A program made the position numbers and the translations under genes. Below, in pieces: positions 43,727-55,134 of a DNA stretch of 64,000 bases. Source of the stretch: Branchiostoma lanceolatum (lineage: Eukaryota > Chordata > Leptocardii > Amphioxiformes > Branchiostomatidae); contig NC_089738.1 of the NCBI RefSeq assembly GCF_035083965.1, forward strand, positions 12,116,734 through 12,180,733, read 5' to 3'. The notes under the pieces are model-generated. The model did no database searches. It saw only the letters and a program-made list of their open reading frames with translations, and was not told where the DNA came from. The stretch's first letter is position 1, and each line of letters starts with the position of its first letter.

Positions 43727-44910
43727 TGACACAAATTTTTATCATAATTCTATGATCCATTTCTCTTTTACATAACTCCCTGCAAATTTGTTGGTCATGC
43801 AGCATGCCGAAACAGCTTCCCTTTCCCGAACCAGGAATCCGAAAAAAGCCCTGTCTAGGTAGGGTTAACTTAATATAATTTGTCATTTACAGAAGCTTTC
43901 TCTAAGTTTGAAAAGTTAAGATACACTGAGTCGTTAACTCGCCTGCGGTCAGAATATCTTCCCTTATATAGTTAGATCGCACCAATAATTGAAACCCCAC
44001 CAGTGCTTAGGACATACTCTTACCCAAAAGGGACCTGTGGCATCATAATCCGAGATATATCGAGCTTCTAACACTAAGCTGGGCCATATCTGTGACCTAG
44101 GATAAAGATATGAGTGCTTATGAAAATCCAAATCAGATTGATATCTATACCGCAATTATGAGCGATATCCCAATGTCGAGGGGGGAGGGGCGTTTATGTA
44201 ATTCTTATGAAAAGCGGTAAGATTTTGAAGATGTTCTTTTCAGAAGATTGCAACTGAAATTATATCTGAATTTTACATTTTGAATGGCACTCCATAAAGT
44301 TTTATTCATTCTCCAAAGGACAATTCTATCTTTTCATCATCTCAAGCGATATGAATATAGTATAATATGATAAAACTGTTCACAAACGTTTGGGTTTTAA
44401 ATAAAAAAAAATCTAGTAGTTAGAGGTCATTCTATAGACAGTATGGAGGGCAAAGATAATTTTAGGATCATAAATTAGCAAAAGAAGTAAATAATATGTC
44501 CTCTTTTAACGCAACCTTAAATCATCCTCGCTGCGCGGATCGCGGTATCACATAACCAGAGGCATGTTACTGGTCGGGTGGGCACTCAAATCGCTGTTTC
44601 ACGGAACTACGGCTGGCAAATTGACTTATTGACTGTAAAACCCCGGTATCAATTCAAGGTGGTGACATTTCAACAAATCTGTCGGCAAATTTGAACCACT
44701 TTAAGATTCTATTGGTAAGAAAATAGCTATAAGCGAATCGAGCAAAACACAAATTGATTGACGTGAAACAACATCATGCCTTTTCCCTGCCCCTCCCGAA
44801 TGTTCTAGTCGGTGGTGGTCCATAGAAGAGGCAGCTATTGGAAGCTGCTTAAGCTGAGAAAATACTTTAAAATTTATACTTTTAACGTTCCTCGTCGTTC
44901 TGTTTTCTAA

Positions 44911-47900
44911 ATGGTTCGCGAACACGCAGAGATTTTCTTGTCGCCGGACAAAGGACGGGGTCTGAGATGTAAGAAGAACGGGCCACCGATAAAGGCGGGG
45001 ACCCTGATCATCGAGGAAGACCCGTACTGTTTCACTCTACTCGAGGGGCAAGAGCAGGAACGCTGTCACTATTGTCTAGAAGAGCAAAGGTAACATCTCA
45101 TGACCTTATTGTCCAGAAGATATAGTAGTTTATGATAGTTATACATGTTTCGTTGTACTTTGTGTATTGCTCTAGTCGTTTGTAATCGACATTAATTGGC
45201 TAGTTGGGCAGCCCTGGCTGTATCTCTCACAACCATACCGGTGAATAGATAACTGAATAAACAAATATAGATAACAAAGGTGACGCATTGTAACAGTTTT
45301 CTACACTTCTTCATGGTAGGTTTTTCAAAGTTCATTTTGGAAGAATTTGTTGCTTAGGATTTGTGGTATTGGAAGCTATAGGCTTGCAGTCTCGAGCTAA
45401 AAATAACAAACATGACAAGATAAATGTAATATATATCTGACACTGCGTTGTCAGACGCAACCTACGTGACCAAATGCACGGCGAACTAAAATTGTGTAGA
45501 CACCTTCAAAAGAGAGGGACACGCCATTAGTAACTTCTTTCTTTGCTCTTTTGCCGTAAATTAAAGTGAGAGAAGTGCATAAAACCATTGTTAAGCAAAT
45601 AGACGTTCTAAATCATATTGTTAGAAACGATTTATCCAGAGGACAATCGGCCTCTGAAAATGTAACTTACACTGCCACGCGATAGTCAAACATCGTCTAC
45701 ATGTATACTATCAACTTTAAAAAAAGCCATATCTACACTGTGTACACAAATGCCAGCCTCTATCTGTGAATGCACAAGACAACAGTTACGCAAGCAACTG
45801 GATAATCTTGTAAATGGTCAGGCGTATCAGATAGCATCCTGTCTTTCGTCAGTGGCAGTACGTCACTGACGAAAGACAGAGGATGCTATCCGATACGTCT
45901 GACCGCTGTTTGAAACGTCCTACAGTTTACATAATCATTCGGTTGCTTGAGTAACTGTTATACTCCTTATCTTACTACATGGATGTTTACCCTTTATTGA
46001 TGTATCTGTAAATTTTTGTATGTTTTTGTGTATGTGTGATCTGTTCTTTCTTCTGAATCTTGGGATTATTTGGAGAATTGGGTTCAGAAATAAAGTGTTA
46101 AGAGTTTATCCCTTTTATGAAGGAGCTATTGTATCTAAAAAAAAACGATATTTACAGCATTTACCTTCCTGTCAAGTTCTCTTTGCTTGACTGTGTATGA
46201 TAGATATATCTAACCTCTAGTTTGTCCTTGCCGAGGCCTTCAGCCTAGCCCTCAAAAGTTTTTATTAGTAATTTAGATGCCCCTTTATGGCTGCAGTCTT
46301 CTGCATGACTTGGAATTATTTTGACAGAATTTAGATCAAACTCGTTTTATTACCCGTGCAGCATTAATCGTTTTAAACCCCTTTAGACAAAGGTTATGAC
46401 TTTGAATCCCCTTTAACGCGTGAGAAATAACAATATTTTACTTTGGAGTGTAAACACGACCCTGTGGCGTCCTCACCAGAAGCATGTTATTTTAATCTCC
46501 TGTTTCACGGGGGTAGGGATATCACGTTTCGTTCTACAGCGCGCTCAACTAAAAAGAGCGAAAGTCACGAAAAACATCCCGCTAAAAATATACACTAAAA
46601 AAACTCCAAGCTATGAAGGCGAGAAGAAAAATAGAATGCGAAGTTGTGACGGATGTTTTGAATCATTACATAATGATTGATAAGTCATCCATTAACCTGA
46701 GCTACATGTACTTTGATGTTTGAAGTCACTAGAAATGGAAGCGCCGACGGGAACGGCTTAACATAGACAAGATGTTTAGAATACCAACATAGATATTTAG
46801 ACTAGATGTGACGTGTAGTGTCCTTGTTATCAGTTACAGAACGGACAACCATTTATAAGTACATCGCTTCTCTTGATAAAGATACGAAAACCGGCCGTTC
46901 TGCTGCAGTATCACTAGAAAGTCGCTAGGGCACCTTTAATAAAAATTTTGCTGCATTTTGCCAACGCCTTCCAGTATACCGAATACTAGTATCACACTGA
47001 TCCATCCACAGCTTCGCGAGTTATGCTGTTCACAAAAGGCACCGAAAACATTATCTTCTTGGCTAAGATAATTACTTAAGAAGCAGCAATGTTGTCAAAA
47101 GAAAATGAAATCCAGCTCCCTGAAATGTTGATAAAAATACAATATGTGGTTATATTTTAAAACAATCTATTTCAGAGAGGACTCAACAATTTTCTTTACT
47201 TGTGTTTTCAGTCCAGAGGCACCACTAAAGACCTGTCCAAAGTGTAGCACCGCGAAATATTGTGACGAAGACTGCCAGGTAGGAAAGGTGTTCGAGTTGG
47301 ACCTCGGTATTTTCGTTAACGCGTTGTCTTTAGGGAGAATTTGCACGTTTGTCTGTTAAGTGTACTAACATAATTCCACCACCCTGGTTAACTGCGTTTT
47401 ACAATTGCAGAGCTCCAAAGCAACGTCCCATGGTATAATTCACTCCTTCATATCTAAACTATGCACTAAATATCTCTAAACCGCTTTGCATACATGTAAC
47501 CCGGCGGATGAGTTAATGGCGATTACAGGATTTCAGGCGTTTACGAGTCCCTTGGCCTGGTATGTTTATGGGGGCACCCTGCTGTTCTACACACTCCCTC
47601 TCACTCATCCTTGTTATGTGTTACTACCTGGGTAGAGTAAAAAAAAACAACAACAAAGAAACAGACCATATAGCAATGGATTACGTCATGGTCACATTCG
47701 TCATACGGTCGTCGTGCGGTCGTCGCAAACCGAAGGCAATCTTGGGACAGTCGCGCATGAGTCGTACAACATTGAGATGTATTTTTACCGGAAATGCTGT
47801 CTTGGGTTCCTGTCAGTCGGTAGTTACTTTGGTTCTGTCACAGTTAGCCTGCTTGAAAATTCTACGACATCAAAATCATATGACAATCTATTCTCCAAGA

Positions 47901-50900
47901 AGTCTATGTTTCGGTAGGGAGGTGTAGGAGGGGCCACAATTTTTGACGTTTCTCTACCCCCAGCTCTGGAGGGAGAGAAACGTTAAAAGTGGCGGCCACT
48001 CCTTGCCCTCCCGACCAAAACCTTAGATTGCTTGGAGAATACGACGACATAGACATATGACGAATGTGACCGCGCCGTATCACAAGATATCAAAGTACAA
48101 CGACAATCGAATGCAACGTTGAGGAGGGTAGTAGCTCTAGACCAAAATTCGTAAGAGACAAGCTTAAGGTAACGCCGTCAGGTCCATGCCCAGTCTGACT
48201 AGCGTGGCCGTACAGCACACTACTCATGCTGACATTTTGACACTTTCACTCGCCACTAGACCCCTGTTTCTAAATACGTGCCGGTGTGAAACTTGTCCCC
48301 GATTGACCGTGCAAAATCGTTTGAACATCATACAGAATATGTAGTGTTGACCTACTAAGTATTTCACTATAATTATGACATAATTATGACATAACGTTAT
48401 CTTTGGTGCATGTAAAATGTTTTCGCTTGTCTTTTTTGAAGCTGAACAATTTAAGTATATCTTCCGTCTATTTCAGGCTTCAGTACCATATGGGTTATTA
48501 TATTACATATTATAAAACTCAATAACAACGTATAATGATAACTCCTACAAATTATGTCACCTACGTGTAATTACAATTCTTCCCCTACATAGATTACGCT
48601 AAAACGGTATCCTGTCCGTGCTTGCTAGCACTTAGACACATTTGCGAAGAAATTTTCTCTGTTGTTGATGACTGAATTTGAACGCTTTGCGTTCCACAGA
48701 AAGCTGCCTACAAAGAACATCTCTCAGAATGTGACGGCTACCGGCGTCTCATGCAACTCCCCTTCCACTTGAGACTTCTGGGACGAATCTTGTACAGACA
48801 AGTACATTCCTTCATTCATTCGTTTTTCGTCGTGTGTGTGTGTGTGTGTGTGTCGGTGTTTGTGTCTGTAAACTCGAGAACCTGAGAATGCCAGGGTGAC
48901 TTGTCTTCATATTTCGTATGTCGGTACCTTGATGATACCTCGAAACAATTTGTTATGGGGTCCCCTAGCCCCTTGTTATGGCACTGCAGTAGAAATTTAG
49001 CTTTTTTTGGCCCCCTAGCAACTTGATTTGGAACTGCAGGGGTCGCATAGTTAAAGTCTTCGAAAGAAGATACCACAGAAGGGGTTAACGGATCGTCTTG
49101 ATTTTTTATTTGTACTGTAGTGATGATTAACATTGTAGATGGCAATTATGCAAATTAGGATCTAATTTGAATAGTTGATGAGAAAGATTTTTATATCTTT
49201 TTATATCCACAGAGCACCAGGGAATATGAACAAGGTGCCCTGGGCCCCATGTGCGACTTGTGTCCACGTGAGTCTACATAGCTCTATCATTGGATGCTTG
49301 GAGTCACATGACTATGACGTAATCTAGCGTCCGCCATATTTTCGGGTTAAAAACGTCTGAACTGATATGAATATAAAATAAAATACAAGATGAATGTAAT
49401 TTTTGATGTCGACAGATATACTTTCTTTTGAAGTAAAAACAACAACAACAACAACAACAACATCGAATTAGAAAATGCGAATAGTAAGTTATCAAGTCAT
49501 GTAACGCATGTGCACTTTTTAAATTGTTATCTGAAGATACTGAAGCACTAAAGAACAGCGCTGAGCTGAGGATCCAGCTGCAGAAGTTGCTTCTTTTCAT
49601 CAATAAGGACATTCTCCCAGACCGGCTCCAACTGGAGAGTCTATATGGCAAGGTAATAGGAAACAGTACTTTCCTCAATCAATTTCATTCGGACAATTTG
49701 TAAAAATATCTACAAGTCATTCAATTGCTAACAAAACTTTCCTCAATCTGTAAAAACATTCACATTTATTTATCTATGAATCTTTAGGGTGGTCCCTTCA
49801 GTGGATGACAAATTTATTTGAATGTACACAAGCAAGTGTTTTTACCCACCCGACGTTTCGGTGCATGGCCGTCTATCACCTTCCGCAGAGCAATGCTGAC
49901 TGATTCTACTTTGTACTGCAACTAGGTGCACGTGTCGCTGCTGCATTGTGACGAATGCGGTCCCAAACGTGACTGAGTCTATTTTCTCCCTCGTGCCGGT
50001 TCATGAAGAGATCTGATGTTCTGATCCATACAGCCCCCCTTAATCCAACCAATACTTCTCTTATCTTCTATGTCTATCACTTAGTCCTCCTGCAACTGTT
50101 TCGCCATCCACGACCTTGACTTAAAAGACATCGGAGTTGGACTATACCCTCAGTAAGTTGACCATCCGTATGTCGACACACATCATATGAGGTAATTTTA
50201 ATCTTACGCCACTGTAGAACCAGTTCACCAGAGAATGCTGATCATCTTCGGGTAGATAATATATCATTCGAACTGTACAAATTCATTGTTTACAAGCCGC
50301 GGAAAGGTTATTACCTCCGTGAAATCAGGTAATTTGGTCAGGGTGTGTGTTTGTTTGTCTTGGTGTGAGAACTAGTCTTTAGTTTGCAAGAAAAAAAGGT
50401 GGAAGTGGTGTAATAGGATACTTGAAGAATCGGAAGTAAGGTTTGGCTCGTTTTTCTTTGTTTTGGTCAACACAGGTTTAATTTTTTCTTCTTCATGACT
50501 TCTGCCGTCAAATGATTCATTTTCACTACAAGTATAAAGACGGTAGCTTTGTCCATATCTGGTCCATATAGCTGGTATCCAGTCTATCGTGGATTGGGCG
50601 GGCTCTCTTCGGGGCACTAGGGGCTCTCCGCCGCCCGAGTCAACTTTGGCACTCGGTACGTAGTATAGCTTTACGGTCTTGGAGTTGATTAGCCATCCAC
50701 CTAATATAGTAAATCAATTTCATTCAGCCGCATAAAACTACTACCGTGTGTATAGTTGACTAGGGCGGCGTAAGGCTTCTACAACCACGAAGAATGCTAG
50801 GTTATTAGGTCCATGTCACAGTGATGGTATGGTACAATGCATATCGTGTGTGGTTTCAGAGCCGCCATGATTAACCACAGCTGTAAGTCGAACTGTGTAT

Positions 50901-53900
50901 CGACGTTCCGGGGAACCAAGCTTCAGATCAGGGCTCTTGTGGATATTCAACCCGGAGAGGAGGTACCCTATTTATTCATTCATGCGCAGCTTAGTACATT
51001 TGAAAGAATAAATCTGGAATAACAATAAATGATCAAAAGAAGTACAAACAAAACCCACCAAAAAGTCATCAGTTTAATGCAAGAAATGATAATAATAGTC
51101 TTAATGTTGTATCGTACTAGCAAACGGTACAGAGTGAGTTTCACGTCGTGTGAAAGATTTACAGAGTGGGTTTCTTTTTTGGAAAGTACATGCAGATAAA
51201 ATACTCCAAATAAGGTTACTATGGAATGCTCAATAATTGACCGATGAAGCTTATGGTTTACAACCCTTCAAGTATAGTACTGTACTACAACACGTTAACA
51301 CGTTTATATTTGATTGATAAATACATCTAAGTGTTGAACACAAACGCTTTGACATAACTATAATGTTCTGCTCAGATCTGCTACTCCTACACTGAGAAAG
51401 GTAACGTCACTCGAGAAAGACAAGATGTGCTCAGCAAGTATTTCTTCGACTGTCAGTGTCCTTACTGCTTAGATGACGACAGGGTAAGTGAATATGGGGT
51501 CTTTTTCTTTGACACATTCATATAATAGCTGCATTCATGTCCTTTTTCTACTGAGACGACGACCAAAACATTAATTGCATGGATAAATAAGTGTATTTTG
51601 TGTGTATTGTTCTCTTTCATATCATACATGTACACCAAGAATCATAATCAATTTTGAAAGCCATATATCATCCAATCATACGATTCCAATTTTTGTCCCT
51701 CTCCGGTCTCTATCCAGTGGAAACTGTGCCCCAGCAGGCAAAGAAATGTTTCACCCCCTTTCCCTCCGGTGGCAATGAAACAGCACTGAATGCACACTTA
51801 TTTTCAATATGATGTATACTGCAAAGAAATTGACCTAATATTCTCCAGAATTGAATGTATACACACGGTAATGTTCGCATTATATAACACCGTCTCCCTT
51901 GATCAACAGTATGAGTGTTTGTTGGGAATGGCTTCTGCATCATTTAGGTATGCACGAGTTTGTTATGTCACTTTCTTAGATGACGTATATATATTTGATA
52001 ATTTGAATTATCACCAAGCAATTCTTTTATTTTACGACTGATGACGTGCACCCGTTTCCAGGGGTGCCAAAGAATACATACGAATTTTACGGAATACATA
52101 CGAATTTTACGGAATACATACGATCCGTACGGAATACATACGATCCATTACGCAGAAACATACGATCTGTACGGAATACATACGATCCATTACGCGGAAT
52201 ACATACGATCCTTACGGAATACATACGATCCTTACTAATTTGGATAAATGTACCTGGATCACGTGACACCGGCGGCAAATTCAAGATGGCTGACTCGGGA
52301 TAACCAGTTCTTCGTACGATATCTTGGCTTTTAAGAGCTTAATAATGGCGTATCCCATCCGGCTAAACTCTAAAAATCTCAAGCTGCACTAAATTAAGAC
52401 TGATGTAGGCTTAGACCAACTAGGAGGACCAGACAAAGCTAGATTCGGTGCTAGCGCGATGGCCAGCAAATTAGTAAGGATCGTATGTATTCCGCGTAAT
52501 GGATCGTATGTATTCCGTACGGATCGTATGTTTCTGCGTAATGGATCGTATGTATTCCGTACGGATCGTATGTTTCTAGTAATGGATCGTATGTACTCCG
52601 TAAAATTCGTATGTATTCCGTAAAATTCGTATGTATTCTTTGGCACCCCTGGTTTCAGGAAGCCGTCATGAAGTCAGTGAAGTGTCCGAGTTGCCAGGCT
52701 CAGGTGAAACCCAACAAAAGTAAGTCCCTCACACCATGTTCTGTTTGTCTTCAAGGACTGCTTAAATTTGTTATTAGACAAGATACTCAAACGATTAGCC
52801 CCCCCTGATTGTAACACGATATTACGGATTTACTCTTGATTGCTTGGTATATATAAGTAGAATTTTAAGATTTATGTTGCATTTCAATCTTGTAGTTTGT
52901 AGTTGACCGTACGTAAGTGGCTGTACTTTTCGTTGCGTCAATAAATGTTCTCTTATGATTCCTTTATGTTAATCTCGCAGAAGGAATATTACTTCAAGTA
53001 TTACTTTAAGTTATTGTATTGTATGATAATATGATAAAAGTCCTTAAGTGCACTGGTACTTGAAAGTTAGTAAAGAGATATTTCGTTTCAGTTTGTTAAG
53101 CTGCCTTTATACTAAGCACAGTAATTGTGACTGCACCAATAGGTCGGATAATCTATATCACCCCCGTCTATGATCAATGTCTGTCGGTGGGCTTGCATAT
53201 TTGCAATGTCTCTAAAGTCACATCCCAGTTCATTCTAACTAGTGTTTGGTTGGAACGTTTAGTCCTTCGTTCATGATATTTGTGTTGTTGCTTCAGATGA
53301 CCGTTACGAGAAGTGCAGCTCCTGTGGGTTTTCCGATTTTACCGCGGAGTTCTACGAAGATCTGAAGGATTACGTGCAGTACGCAGATGACGTCATGCAC
53401 AAGCCTAGAGTATGGGCCACTGATATCCTCTCAGTCTGTACTAATGCAGTGAAAATAAGAACACGGAGAATATAATATCTTTTGAAAGAGTAAATTGTAC
53501 AAATAAAGTCACCAGATAATGTTCACCTATATCTTTACTTTCTTTAGCCTTCTTCGGGTACCGACTTAACTAAGTCACTTTAAGCACGTGGCCTTTTGGA
53601 CACATGATTTGAGCAATGGATGTTAAGTGTCTATAACGTCAGATGAAATTTAGAAAAGAAAGTAAAATATGAAGAAGAAAGTGGATGTGAAAAAACAGAA
53701 AATGAAGAATTAACCTGGATTTAATCAGAATTTGACATCAACTTCCTTGAAAACTGGCTAGTGGAGTTAGACACTACCCCGCATCAACATGTAACACAAG
53801 TGACATCAATACAACATGATTGCCAAGAAGCAGGTAGCGAGATAAGCCGATATACCCTTGAAACATCGAACCTTCTACTGATTTGATTAACCTTGACTTT

Positions 53901-55134
53901 GTCTCAAGTGTGGAATGTGACCTGATTTTCCGTGAGAACTGCCTGGTTGAACTTGACAAGATTCTCCACCCCGATAACATCCACGTGGTGCGGATTCTGG
54001 TGGGCGCGTTCGCCGCGGCAGTGAAACTTCAGGAGTGGACCAAAGCTATCGAGTACGGCAAGAGACTGGACCGGGCATACGAGTAAGGCACAGCAAATGA
54101 TCAAAACCTTTTTTTTAATCCGTGAAAACGGAGGTATTGTAATCGGTTTGCATGTTTGTTTGGTTGTTGATTTGTCTTGGTGTGTATCCTCAGTTATGTG
54201 CAGCAGACATACATGAATAACTTTTGGAGTTGTGCTATTCACCAACTAATTAAAGCCAATTGCATCGAAAGTGTCTTTGGTGATAAGACATTAAAGTTGA
54301 CTTATACTTAGCTCTGAGATGGATGCTTAAAGCATTGTGTATGCATTTGACCGTCTTTACAGACTATACCTGCCACCAAACGAGCCCGACACGGGTCTTC
54401 TGTACTACAAGATGGGAAAGGCTTACTACCACCTGGGCGACAGTGAAAATGCCCTCATCAACTTAAGAAAGGTAAGCATTCTTTGACCCTGTTTAACTTT
54501 CATCCAAGCAGAAGGGGTGAAAGATCGTAATGTTTTCTGAGTGACGATCGGGCTTCTCTGACAGTCCTTACTCCATTAAGGCAGATGGACAGTTGTTTAG
54601 AAAGAACGTACGTTTTCAACATATATGCTTAACCGACTAATCACGTACAAGAAATGATGCGCACATGGACATACAATGTAGGTGGCGCTTCCACCAAATT
54701 TCGGTCTTTTTGGGAATGGGAAAATCGCAAAAGACTCGGGAAGGGTTTAAAGTGCTCAAGGAAGGACCTTCTCGCTACGTTAATGATTAATCAGATTCTC
54801 CACCCTCCTATTCTTGGACTGAGACTTACCAGCCAACCACGTCGCCGCTTATGGCCAAGAGGCAACGCGATTGGCTGGTAACTTTCCCTTCAACAACAGG
54901 ATGGTGGAGAATCTGATTGGCTTAATCTGGTCAGCGATACCACAGCGACAAGGACGGAACGCAGGTCGGTGCGCCAGGGTCGTTGCTTTAGACACACAAG
55001 CGACGGGCCTGGCATGAGAATGATATCAGCATTTCCCTATCTTGCAGGCCAAAAAGTTGTTGTGCGTTGCCTACGGACGTGACAGTCAGCTGGTTGATTA
55101 CGTCGAGGACTGGCTGGAGTTCTGCGAGGAATAG
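44911..55134 (+). CDS. SET and MYND domain protein (SMYD family lysine methyltransferase)
   Basis: Exons: 44911-45089, 47212-47278, 48700-48801, 49213-49267, 49537-49652, 50085-50152, 50860-50962, 51376-51483, 52659-52719, 53297-53409, 53909-54082, 54363-54471, 55048-55134; about 446 aa. The start has a TAA immediately upstream in frame. The MYND zinc cluster is complete (C52, C55, C68, C71, C77, C81, H89, C93) and splits the SET domain, as in all SMYDs. SET landmarks are SSCNCFAIHD, GVGLYPQAAMINHSC (NHSC at 201-204), PGEEICYSY, and post-SET CQCPYC (C256, C258, C261). Two more CxxC pairs (KCPSC, KCSSC) follow, resembling a zinc ribbon. The C-terminal helices (AIEYGKRLDRAYE, GKAYYHLGDSENALINLRKA) are the TPR-like CTD, ending in EDWLEFCEE as in SMYD3. 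SMYDs methylate lysines on histones and other proteins with S-adenosylmethionine. The 53409/53909 junction is one nucleotide out of phase; a microexon or an error is possible. Paralogue not assigned. Confidence 0.9.
45781..45959. mobile_element. Foldback MITE in SMYD intron 1
   Basis: The ends aacagtta.../...taactgtt are inverted, and most of the two halves pair with each other: the 45816-45858 arm (ggtcaggcgtatcagatagc to ctttcgtcagtg) is complementary to 45872-45912. A one-armed relative lies at 34643. Flanking duplication is not obvious. Confidence 0.8.
46970..47078 (+). repeat. Fragment of the tandem-monomer element
   Basis: Shares gatccatccacagcttcgcg + agttatg, ccgaaaacattatcttct and ctaagataat with the end of the array at 41985-42475. 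It lies in SMYD intron 1. Confidence 0.55.
47689..48073. mobile_element. Foldback element of about 385 bp in SMYD intron 2
   Basis: The ends (gtcacattcgtcata at 47691 and tatgacgaatgtgac at 48056) are perfect inverted repeats of 15 nt. Inner arms also pair: attctccaag...ggagg at 47889-47935 against 47985-48040. The centre has a gacgtttctct/agagaaacgtt hairpin around 47953-47985. The two arms differ in length because the left side holds extra sequence. No transposase is encoded. Confidence 0.75.
48831..48854. repeat. (TG)n microsatellite
   Basis: An uninterrupted GT run 30 bp after the donor of SMYD exon 3. Confidence 0.95.
48900..49195 (+). repeat. Dispersed repeat (family R1) copy in SMYD intron 3
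   Basis: Contains two ccccctagc + aacttg/cccttg blocks followed by a gcaggggtcgcat stretch, and an end with attatgcaaattaggatct and gaatagttgatgagaaag. These are the same ordered blocks as at 20290 and 22040. It ends only about 15 bp before the acceptor of SMYD exon 4. Confidence 0.5.
49437..49461. repeat. (AAC)n microsatellite
   Basis: Seven to eight tandem aac units in SMYD intron 4. Confidence 0.95.
50572..50690 (-). repeat. Dispersed element, copy B (inverted relative to 42974)
   Basis: Reverse complement of 42974-43082 (ggtatccagtctatcgtgga, ggctctcttcggggcactag, ctctccgccgcccg). It lies in SMYD intron 6. The two copies flank the 5' half of the gene in opposite orientation, 7.5 kb apart. 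Confidence 0.75.
52058..52652. mobile_element. Foldback transposon built of short tandem units, inserted next to SMYD exon 9
   Basis: Left arm 52058-52241 and right arm 52468-52652 are near-identical in inverted orientation, differing by single bases and a unit-length indel. Each arm is a run of about 18-20 bp units (ggaatacatacgatccntac and variants). The element starts ccaggggtgcc and ends ggcacccctgg. It is flanked by TTT on both sides (52055-52057, 52653-52655), a possible 3-bp target duplication. The unique centre is about 226 bp without coding sequence. The right end is 6 bp from the first base of exon 9. Confidence 0.85.

Larger units (their letters stand above)
39008..44910. other. 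Intergenic region between head-to-head GPCR and SMYD genes
   Basis: No supported gene. The stretch holds SINEs (40268, 40795), a foldback MITE (41220-41410), a tandem-monomer repeat (about 41990-42470), one arm of a dispersed inverted element (42974-43082) and a cluster of CRE-like sites (43520-43726). The GPCR and SMYD genes point away from each other, so both promoters should lie here. The open frame at 41896-42312 is part of the monomer repeat. Confidence 0.6.

Noticed and set aside
52058-52652. CRISPR-like array (short direct repeats with short spacers)
   Set aside because: The units are contiguous, the array is inverted on itself and the context is animal intronic DNA; it is a foldback transposon.
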